This document shows positions 1 through 6,253 of a stretch of DNA of 6,831 bases, in pieces. Source of the stretch: Oscillospiraceae bacterium. GTDB taxonomy: Bacteria; Bacillota; Clostridia; Oscillospirales; Ruminococcaceae. Location: assembly GCA_016303235.1 (NCBI GenBank), contig JAEDMB010000106.1, positions 1 to 6,831 on the forward strand, given 5' to 3'. The position numbers and the translations under genes were made by a program. Numbering within the stretch: the first letter of the stretch is position 1; each line of letters begins with the position of its first letter. The notes beneath the pieces were generated by a model, which worked only from the letters and a program-made list of their open reading frames with translations, was not told the DNA's origin and did no database searches.

Positions 1-13
1 AAGGTGTTTGCAG

Positions 14-55
14 AAAAAAATCCCGTTTACTTTTTATCGTAAACGGGACTTTTTT
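14..55 (-). terminator. Bidirectional rho-independent terminator after cas6
   Basis: A perfect 10-bp inverted repeat (TCCCGTTTAC at 21-30 with GTAAACGGGA at 39-48) encloses an 8-base loop. Read on the minus strand, the stem is followed by seven T residues (complement of the A run at 14-20), so it lies 25 bases past the cas6 stop and should end the cas transcript. Read on the plus strand, the stem is followed by T50-T55, so it could also stop a transcript arriving from the left. The rest of 1-72 shows no gene or other signal. Confidence 0.92.
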
Positions 56-72
56 ATTATATTAAGTTTTAA

Positions 73-795
73 TTACTGTATATCCTGAACTACAATTCCG
101 CCCATACCCATACTTGTTTTTCCTCCGATTCCGCTGTATGAGGCATAAGCAATAACTTTTCTCAGCAGAATATTCTGTTCTTCATCTTTCGGAAACATTA
201 TCCGGCAGTAGCCTGTCATACCGCTGATAATATTACCGCTTACATTGTATTTCACACTTTCAAGCCGATATTCTTCCAGAACCGCACAGGAAAAAGCTTC
301 TTTAAATTCGTCATAGGATATTTTTTCCTTTTCAAATTCGTTGTATTTGCATACAGTTGAATAAAAGTATGCCGATATATCCGGAACTGCCGAAAACCGT
401 CCTTTTGTCTTTATTGTTGCGGGAGTAATAAAAGTTATTGAACAGCCTTTTTCACTTATATAATTATAACATTTTTCAGCGTCAAGAGGTTCGGCTGATT
501 CGAATTTCAGTATTTTAAGAGGATTTTTCATTCCGTAGATTTTCAATGACTTTTTCTGCGAAAGCGTTTCGGGAATTATTTTCGCCTCGTCGCATAGTGC
601 TGACACTCTTATTATAAAATCGTTTTCAACCGGTACAACGAATATCGAAAAAGGGTGATATGACGGTGTATGCATTTTTTTGCAGTAATCCTGTGGAATT
701 GCTTTCATTACAGCTCCGTGAATTTTCACCGCCATTTCGGAATAAACATCAGATATATTTGCCTTGTCTGTATATATGTCTGTCTGGTATATCAT
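73..795 (-). CDS. cas6: Cas6-family pre-crRNA endoribonuclease
   Basis: Cas6 cuts the repeat sequence of the CRISPR transcript to release crRNAs for the effector complex. The 240-residue length fits the family. The main evidence is the C-terminal glycine-rich RAMP loop, YSGIGGKTSMGMGG at about residues 220-233, which is the Cas6 signature, plus an N-terminal IHGAVMKAI segment (residues 25-33) matching the helix that follows the first strand. H26, H42 and H47 (the last in HPFSI) are candidates for the general-acid/base histidine; the sequence alone does not decide between them. The ATG lies four bases after the stop of the preceding gene. The ribosome site (AAGG, about 11 bases upstream) is weaker than at the other junctions, so reinitiation after the upstream gene is likely. 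It is the last gene before the terminator. No CRISPR array is visible, so its substrate is encoded outside the window. Confidence 0.9.
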   Translation of the reverse strand: MIYQTDIYTDKANISDVYSEMAVKIHGAVMKAIPQDYCKKMHTPSYHPFSIFVVPVENDFIIRVSALCDEAKIIPETLSQKKSLKIYGMKNPLKILKFESAEPLDAEKCYNYISEKGCSITFITPATIKTKGRFSAVPDISAYFYSTVCKYNEFEKEKISYDEFKEAFSCAVLEEYRLESVKYNVSGNIISGMTGYCRIMFPKDEEQNILLRKVIAYASYSGIGGKTSMGMGGIVVQDIQ

Positions 796-799
796 TTTA

Positions 800-2611
800 T
801 TATCTGCCTTTTTTAACTTTTATTTGATTGAAAAATCCGCCCGAACTTTCCTGAGTACGGTAAACAGAACCGCCTTTTCGTGAATTTCCGTTATTTTTCG
901 GCGAATGATTATTATCAGATGTTTTTCCGTAGTCATTGCCTGCAATCAGTGCCGGAAGACTCAAATTCTTTTTGTCTGTGATTTTCGGAAGTGAATAGGA
1001 TACGGAACATTTATCACCCGATTTAACCATTTTTCCGTCGTTATGATTAGCACTGAACCACACCAGAGAACCGGCAGACGTTTTTCCGCCCTTTTTGTTA
1101 TCACCGTAAGGATAAGCAACTTTTTTATCCTGAACATATGAAAAATCGGTGATACACATATATTCGCTGAAATATTTTGATTTATCATCAAAAGGAATTT
1201 CCGAGAAATATTTTTCAATATCGGGCTTTTCAATAGTATATTCCATTTTTTCTTTATCAAAAAATCTTTTTTCTATTGAGTCAACAGTAATTTTAACACT
1301 TCCGAGACCTAAAGGCTTACCATGTCCGAGTTTATGTTGCTGAATACCTTTAGAATTGTTTTCGCCTATTGCGAGAGTCCAGACAAGCTTATGCAGTTCG
1401 TCATCAGTTATTCTGTCAAAGAAAACATCAAACTGAAATTCCGCACCTTTATCAACAAGTTCAGTTGTCATATTTCTTTTTGTTCTTTCAGCTGTTGTAT
1501 AATCGCCGTTATGATGAAAATAGAATTTACGTCCGTTTATTTGTATTCCATTGCTGTCATAAGTCCAGAGATACTGCATATCCGGAACAGTTGAATAAAA
1601 TTCAACAGAAGATATTTTAGGACCTGCAAGCTCCTTAAGAATAGCTGTAATATAATCCGGCTTGTTTGTTATGACCGCATCAGTAAAGCGGATTTTTGAA
1701 GCAAGAGCCGATATTTTTTCATTACTGCCGTTTCCAATCATTCCGAACATACGACAGGCATCACAGACATTTTCGGGGTCAGTGCAGTGGCTGTGAGTTT
1801 CAAGCAAATCATCAAGCTTATTTTTAAATACCGACCTTGAAATCTGTGCCGGAGACAAGTAGACATAATTTCCGCCGTTTTCCTTAAATTGCTTATAATA
1901 AAGAGGGTAGCAAGTTCCGTCCTTGTTAAGCTTTGGAGGAATGTATTTTTTTATTTTTGAATCGTTTTTCACATATATCTTACAGACTTCAATATAATCC
2001 TTAATCGCTCTGTCCAAATCATCAGCTTCAACTTCTTCAAAAGTCGTTGAAAATTTATATGTTACTTCAACTTTTCCGCCTCTGTAGTCTGCTCTTTTGT
2101 TTTTATATTTATAATTCCGCCATTGCCTTTTAAAAGTATCGGGAGTTTCGTCAAAATCCTCTGAACCGTCATATTTTAATTTTTTGGCAGTTGCTTTATA
2201 TAAATGCCATTTATTATCCCTGTTTTCATAACGGATTATTCCGGGGGTTCTGACATCGGAACTCCTTGCAGAAAGAATATTATTGTTGTTTACTGAAAGA
2301 CAGCTGTTGCTGAGTGCTTCGTATGCCGAACGGATTACACCTCTTATTTCACTTCCGGGAATCACGGGTTTTCCGTCTATTTTGAAAAACCTGGTTTCTT
2401 TATGTTCCACAAGTCCGGTATCATCACATTTTACCTCTTTGTAAAGGGGTAAATCAGGTATAGCAAGCGGTGTGGAAGTAACAAGCTTACAGTGTATAAC
2501 TCCAGAATTATTGCCGGTTATCTGTTTACTTCTTTCAACAGCATTTCCAAGGCTTACAAAGTTATAAGGGTTTATTGTTCCTTTGCTTTTGTCTGCAATG
2601 TAATTCGCCAT
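800..2611 (-). CDS. Large Cas7-type RAMP with insertion (TIGR03986-like; Cas7-insertion of type III-D variant)
   Basis: A 603-residue subunit expected in the crRNA-binding backbone of the effector. It opens with INPYNFVSL (residues 13-21), typical of TIGR03986 RAMP proteins. The first RAMP half follows: LVTSTPLAI (43-51) and PVIPGSEIRGVIRSAYE (82-98). About 150 charged residues (roughly 105-250) then form the insertion that gives Cas7-insertion its name. The second half contains LSPAQISRSVF, a likely zinc site made of H273 or H275 with C276, C283 and C286 just before RMFG, and the glycine-rich loop HGKPLGLGSVKI (430-441). No aspartate sits clearly at the usual Cas7 catalytic place. Residues 442-603 extend past a normal RAMP core. 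The last 45 or so are rich in Gly, Asn, Ser and Lys and look disordered. The ATG directly follows the csx19 stop (TAAATG) with a strong GGAGG eight bases upstream. The family call is firm; the exact role is inferred from III-Dv. Confidence 0.85.
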   Translation of the reverse strand: MANYIADKSKGTINPYNFVSLGNAVERSKQITGNNSGVIHCKLVTSTPLAIPDLPLYKEVKCDDTGLVEHKETRFFKIDGKPVIPGSEIRGVIRSAYEALSNSCLSVNNNNILSARSSDVRTPGIIRYENRDNKWHLYKATAKKLKYDGSEDFDETPDTFKRQWRNYKYKNKRADYRGGKVEVTYKFSTTFEEVEADDLDRAIKDYIEVCKIYVKNDSKIKKYIPPKLNKDGTCYPLYYKQFKENGGNYVYLSPAQISRSVFKNKLDDLLETHSHCTDPENVCDACRMFGMIGNGSNEKISALASKIRFTDAVITNKPDYITAILKELAGPKISSVEFYSTVPDMQYLWTYDSNGIQINGRKFYFHHNGDYTTAERTKRNMTTELVDKGAEFQFDVFFDRITDDELHKLVWTLAIGENNSKGIQQHKLGHGKPLGLGSVKITVDSIEKRFFDKEKMEYTIEKPDIEKYFSEIPFDDKSKYFSEYMCITDFSYVQDKKVAYPYGDNKKGGKTSAGSLVWFSANHNDGKMVKSGDKCSVSYSLPKITDKKNLSLPALIAGNDYGKTSDNNHSPKNNGNSRKGGSVYRTQESSGGFFNQIKVKKGR

Positions 2612-3076
2612 TTATTTCTCCTCCCCGCACAGATATTCAACTATCCTGTAATCCGTAATCTGAGCTATTCCCTGACTGTCATAAGATATATAATTGCGAA
2701 TCAGAATTTTTTCCGCATTTTCAACCGGCAGTGAATATTTTCCTCCGCCTGTTGCAGTATATTCAAATCCGTCCGATTTCTTTTCATCTATATCAAGATA
2801 ATGCTTTTCTTCGATATAATCATTCTGATTTGCACTGTCATCTATAAAGCGATATGTAAATTTATCCGCAATTGTCGGACGCATTATTTTAAGTTCGGAA
2901 TCCCTGTTAAATACTCTTACTTCGAGCAGATGCCTGATATCTGATATTTCACATTGTCCGGAACATAAAAATTTATCTGTAAACATCATTACCATATTTC
3001 CGTTATTTATTTTGCTTTTTATCAGGCTGTTTACATCATCAACCGTACCGCTTTCAGCTATGTAATCCCTGTTCAT
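2612..3076 (-). CDS. csx19: Csx19-like type III-D accessory subunit
   Basis: A small protein of 154 residues from the chosen start, resembling the TIGR03984/Csx19 family found with type III-D loci, where it is a subunit of the complex. Numbering from this start, the recognisable features are a mid-protein LLEVRVFNRDSELKIMR (about 50-66), a following RFIDD, an acidic YIEEKHYLDIDE where the family has its conserved DE-containing stretch, and a C-terminal IRNYISYDSQGIAQITDYR. There is no membrane segment or known catalytic motif. An in-frame ATG also exists nine bases upstream at 3085, but AGGAG (3086-3090) touches that codon, whereas it sits nine bases from the ATG at 3076, so the shorter form is preferred. 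The start lies one base after the stop of the double-Cas7 gene (TAAAATG), and its own stop abuts the next gene. The assignment rests on recalled family patterns and on context. Confidence 0.75.
   Translation of the reverse strand: MNRDYIAESGTVDDVNSLIKSKINNGNMVMMFTDKFLCSGQCEISDIRHLLEVRVFNRDSELKIMRPTIADKFTYRFIDDSANQNDYIEEKHYLDIDEKKSDGFEYTATGGGKYSLPVENAEKILIRNYISYDSQGIAQITDYRIVEYLCGEEK
2618..2626 (-). promoter_or_regulatory. Strong ribosome binding site for the Cas7-insertion gene
   Basis: GGGGAGGAG on the minus strand, with the GGAGG core at 2620-2624 and eight bases to the ATG at 2611. It lies in the last codons of csx19, whose TAA directly precedes the ATG, so the two genes are likely translated in a coupled way. 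Confidence 0.8.
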
Positions 3077-3077
3077 T

Positions 3078-4310
3078 TTATTCATCTCCTGCCATTTCAG
3101 AAATATTACCAGCTTTCAGTGCATCTGTAATATTTCTGCCGTTTATTTCAGCTTTTTCAACACTGAAAAGTCCTCTGCCCACTGCCGAAAGACCTCCGAC
3201 TGCTAAAAATCCTCTGTTCAAATCGCATATAACTGCCGATAAAATTTTTATGTATTCTGAAATTTCATCAGAATCCGCAATAAATATATCAAGACCGCAT
3301 TTACCGTTATAATAAGTTTTTTCCGTATATAATGCACCGTCTTTCGTACCGGCGGAGAATCTGTCTATAGAATTTCGGGTTATAACTTTCCAGTTTCCGC
3401 CATTCAGACGGCTTTCGGAAAAATATATTCCTGATTTTTTCTGATTTTTGTTTTTTTCGTCTACAAAGCCGAAAAGCTTGTCAGTCAGATTATCATCATT
3501 GGAAAACTGCAAAAAGCGTTCCCTGAATGCTCCCGCCCAGCTTGTACCGGGAATTACAGGTGTATCATCTTTTGTTGAAAGCTGTACATAATCCGCTGAG
3601 GAAATATCATCAGGATTTTTCACCGTGTAGCTTCTGATTGATATTGCTCCGTTCTGTTTAAGCTCAAGATGTATTTTTGTGAATTTATTTCTGTAATCTT
3701 CATCAATATCACAGTTTTCATAGCATTTGTCTGAATAATAATCAAAAGGTTCAAAATCAAGCCATTTTCTTTTTGAATTTTTATCTGACAAATCAAATTC
3801 AGCACTTTTTAATTCAGTAATTTTTATCTGTCCATATCCTCTTGATGTCTTTGAACCTATTCTCAGATATCCGTTATTCAATGCCCATATTGCTTCACGA
3901 ATATGATTATCATAATCATCATAATCCCTGAGTTCTATCAATGTTATAAATTCCGCACCGCTTTCAACTGCTTCCATATCAAATTTTGCACTTTTTTTGG
4001 CAACTTTATTTTCCAGTGCGACGCAATCCCTTACTGTTACAAAGCTGTCCGAAACTGAAACTGCATCATAGAATCTGATTTTGCTTTCACAGTGTTCCTG
4101 ACCGCTTATATATCCGAAAACTTCATTCCTGTCATTGCTCTCTATACCGAGATAATGCCTTATTACTCCTGCAAATGCCGTTGCCGGAATCACCGGATTT
4201 CCTGTACTGTCAAGTATAACATCGCTGTCAGTATTGGTATCTTCTCCGCTCCCGACTGCAAGAGGCGAAGCAAGTATGAATCTTATCTTATAATATTTGA
4301 TTTTTGACAT
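3078..4310 (-). CDS. cas7: Double Cas7 (Csm3-like) fusion, Cas7-2x
   Basis: Two Csm3-like RAMP domains joined in one 410-residue chain. They should form adjacent backbone subunits that bind crRNA and cut target RNA. Domain 1 (about 1-170) has SPLAVGSGED (15-24), D28 at the position of the Csm3 catalytic aspartate, PVIPATAFAGVIR (39-51), a thumb-like segment VRDCVALENK (93-102) and a glycine-rich RIGSKTSRGYGQIKI (150-164). Domain 2 (about 210-390) has D240 at the same place in SADYVQL, PVIPGTSWAGAFR (251-263), a thumb-like ITRNSIDRFSAGTKDGAL (310-327) and GFLAVGGLSAVGRG (367-380). Both halves therefore look catalytically competent. A short acidic linker (about 171-209) joins them. The start codon overlaps the upstream stop by one base (TAATG), with GGAGG nine bases before it, so translation is coupled to the fusion gene. 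This matches Cas7-2x of the III-Dv complex. Confidence 0.88.
   Translation of the reverse strand: MSKIKYYKIRFILASPLAVGSGEDTNTDSDVILDSTGNPVIPATAFAGVIRHYLGIESNDRNEVFGYISGQEHCESKIRFYDAVSVSDSFVTVRDCVALENKVAKKSAKFDMEAVESGAEFITLIELRDYDDYDNHIREAIWALNNGYLRIGSKTSRGYGQIKITELKSAEFDLSDKNSKRKWLDFEPFDYYSDKCYENCDIDEDYRNKFTKIHLELKQNGAISIRSYTVKNPDDISSADYVQLSTKDDTPVIPGTSWAGAFRERFLQFSNDDNLTDKLFGFVDEKNKNQKKSGIYFSESRLNGGNWKVITRNSIDRFSAGTKDGALYTEKTYYNGKCGLDIFIADSDEISEYIKILSAVICDLNRGFLAVGGLSAVGRGLFSVEKAEINGRNITDALKAGNISEMAGDE
3086..3090 (-). promoter_or_regulatory. Ribosome binding site that decides the csx19 start
   Basis: AGGAG on the minus strand, inside the end of the double-Cas7 gene. It directly abuts the ATG at 3085 (no spacer) but lies nine bases from the ATG at 3076, the normal distance. 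It therefore supports the downstream start and a 154-residue product. Confidence 0.7.
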
Positions 4311-6235
4311 TACTGCTTTCCTCCCCTGTTTGAATACTTAATCAATGTAAGTATAAGTATAAGATATTCTTTCCACAGATTATTTCTGTATTTGTCAACT
4401 TCACTGTGTTTTATTAAATAATCAAGAAAACTTTTTGATTTTTCTGATTTTATTTCGCTTGCCATAGATTTGAACATCAGCAGACTGTCAGACTGTTTCA
4501 CCATCATTATATATCTTCCGACCTGTGATGAATTTATATCCTTTTTCAAACCGGAAACAAAATTAACAGCTTCTGTACGCATTTTTTCAAGCTCATGATT
4601 TTTTTGTATATAATCCGCAAGCACGTGAGAATCTGATGTTTCGGAAATAATGTAATTCTTCGATTCTGATTCCGTTTTAAATTCATTTGACAAGCAGAAC
4701 ATAACCTGTCCGAATCCCTCATTCTGTCTTGCTCCGATAAACATTTTTCTTGGAAGCTCCATATCCTTTTCGGCTTTGAATACAATTGTTGAACCGGCAG
4801 CTATCGTTCTCAGATGTGGCTTCTGAATATTCCACTTTGTATTGTATCCCATTAACGTCTTATAACGCAGTGCAGAACGCTTTATTTCTTCACCTTTATC
4901 ACATTCAAGATTTTCAAGACCGATTGCTTTTTTCAGAGAATTTACAGAAATATCATATCCGCCCATTTCATCAGGAATAAGAATATCTGAAAGCATAAGT
5001 GCAATAAAACGTGTTCCGGCTTTGATATTTATTGTTTCCGTCTTTAATGCTGTGCATTTCAAATCAGCAAGTTCACAGTTTGAATACTGTGCTGTTTTAC
5101 TTCTTCCGAAACGGAGTGAGGAATTTTTCAGAATATCCAGAATTTTCACGATATATTCAGCTTTACCGCTTATTGTACCACGGAAATACTGACCTTCGCA
5201 AAGGCTTGTCTGAGTGTATAAAGTACTGTCATTGCCTGTTGAATGGTGATATACAGTTTCCGTCAACGGATTTACAATATGCGAACTGAAATCACAATAG
5301 CCGTTTTTTACAGGTTTTGGAATTTTTTCGCTTTTATTTTCATATTCTGCAAGATTGAAAATTTTACTTTCTCCCTTGATTTTTCCGAGAATAACAGGAG
5401 CCGGAAAATATTCATGACCGTTTTTATCGGAAATATACAGATTGGAAAATCTGACATTATTTTTCTGAAAGATTTCATCAAACATATCATCTTCCGGATT
5501 TGTTTTCAGATACTCACCCGCAAAGAATCCTATTACAGCCGTTCCGGGTATATATTCAAGAGTTTCATCTGATGATTTTCCGGGTATCATTATATTGCTT
5601 TTAAGTCTTATTGTATAGGTTATCTGAAGTTCTTCCGCTGATTCATCAAATTTCTGCACAAAACTTTTTCTTTCCGTATCTTCAATAAAACGGCATTTTA
5701 CTGCACCGTATCCCCTGTTTCTTTTATATCCGATATTTCTCAGTGCCTTGCATATATCCTTAAATTCTTCCTTGTATTTATCATCAATTTCAACATCTGC
5801 AAAAAATGTCAGTTCTTCATTTTTATTCAATGGTGAATAGTGCTTTACCACTCTCGTAATTCTAAGGCTGTTATCCTTTGCGGTATCATTTTCGATAGCT
5901 GTCGATGAACGTGTATATGTAAAAAAGCTGATTACTTTTTTACAGTCAATACCGGAAATAATAGCTTCTTTTTTTAGTCTTTCATAGTCTTTTATAACGG
6001 CATTTGATATTTTAAGAGAACCTGAAAAGCTTTTTCCCGTTTCTCCGAATATCTCTTTTATATATGGTGAATCAATATATTCAGCAACCTGTTTCAGACA
6101 GCCCTTTAAGCGTCTTCCTCCGATTACCGGGAATCCGTATCTGTCATAGCTTACATCTGTATCAATTACAGAGGAAAATCCGTCACCGCTTGCAGTACAG
6201 AGGTCTGATTTAAGCGTTATTTCAATTCTGCCCAT
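4310..6235 (-). CDS. csx10: Cas7-Cas5(Csx10)-Cas11-like fusion subunit, type III-D variant
   Basis: This 641-residue chain appears to join three subunits. Residues 1-185 form a Csm3-like Cas7: LCTASGDGF (12-20), D25 in VIDTDVSYD at the catalytic position, FPVIGGRRLKGCLK (35-48) and glycine-rich YKRNRGYGAVK (170-180). Residues about 203-515 resemble Csx10, the Cas5-like subunit of type III-D: YIPGTAVIGFF (228-238), VRFSNLY (261-267), FPAPVILGK (277-285), LRFGRSKTAQY (374-384), LMLSDILIPDE (413-423) and GARQNEGFGQV (501-511). Residues about 535-635 are predicted mostly helical and take the place of a small subunit; Cas11 identity is inferred from this position and from the absence of a separate csm2/cas11 gene. 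The Cas5-like part should hold the crRNA 5' handle next to Cas10. The ATG lies 18 bases after the cas10 stop; the ribosome site AAAGGA (6248-6253) has a rather long 12-base spacer. The domain order equals that of the III-Dv fusion subunit. Confidence 0.85.
   Translation of the reverse strand: MGRIEITLKSDLCTASGDGFSSVIDTDVSYDRYGFPVIGGRRLKGCLKQVAEYIDSPYIKEIFGETGKSFSGSLKISNAVIKDYERLKKEAIISGIDCKKVISFFTYTRSSTAIENDTAKDNSLRITRVVKHYSPLNKNEELTFFADVEIDDKYKEEFKDICKALRNIGYKRNRGYGAVKCRFIEDTERKSFVQKFDESAEELQITYTIRLKSNIMIPGKSSDETLEYIPGTAVIGFFAGEYLKTNPEDDMFDEIFQKNNVRFSNLYISDKNGHEYFPAPVILGKIKGESKIFNLAEYENKSEKIPKPVKNGYCDFSSHIVNPLTETVYHHSTGNDSTLYTQTSLCEGQYFRGTISGKAEYIVKILDILKNSSLRFGRSKTAQYSNCELADLKCTALKTETINIKAGTRFIALMLSDILIPDEMGGYDISVNSLKKAIGLENLECDKGEEIKRSALRYKTLMGYNTKWNIQKPHLRTIAAGSTIVFKAEKDMELPRKMFIGARQNEGFGQVMFCLSNEFKTESESKNYIISETSDSHVLADYIQKNHELEKMRTEAVNFVSGLKKDINSSQVGRYIMMVKQSDSLLMFKSMASEIKSEKSKSFLDYLIKHSEVDKYRNNLWKEYLILILTLIKYSNRGGKQ
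4320..4326 (-). promoter_or_regulatory. Strong ribosome binding site for the double-Cas7 gene
   Basis: GGGGAGG on the minus strand, with GGAGG at 4320-4324 and nine bases to the ATG at 4310. It is embedded in the final codons of the fusion gene, whose TAA shares one base with the start codon (TAATG). Confidence 0.8.
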
Positions 6236-6247
6236 TTTCTGATTATT

Positions 6248-6253
6248 TCCTTT
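6248..6253 (-). promoter_or_regulatory. Ribosome binding site for the Cas7-Cas5-Cas11 gene
   Basis: AAAGGA on the minus strand, just after the cas10 TAG and 12 bases before the ATG at 6235. The spacer is a little long and the match weaker than at the next two junctions, so this subunit may start less efficiently. Confidence 0.55.

Noticed and set aside
800..940. Low-complexity end of the Cas7-insertion gene as a sign of frameshift or decay
   Set aside because: The frame is intact to a stop at a tightly packed gene junction, and Gly/Asn/Ser-rich tails are common in real proteins.
961..1260. Minus-strand open frame of 99 codons overlapping the Cas7-insertion gene in another frame
   Set aside because: It is a frame-shifted reading of the RAMP gene, with no ribosome site and no family resemblance.
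3903..3930. Short ATTATCATAATCATCATAAT repeat-like tract
   Set aside because: It is in frame and encodes the Asp/Tyr-rich RDYDDYDNHIR segment of the double Cas7. It is only a run of similar codons, with no spacer structure of a CRISPR array.
5243..5572. Plus-strand open frame of 109 codons (and other plus-strand frames such as 1322-1594 and 2492-2734)
   Set aside because: These lie antisense inside well-supported cas genes, have Phe/Ile/Ser/Tyr-rich composition typical of the complement of AT-rich coding sequence, show no recognisable motif and have no convincing ribosome site.
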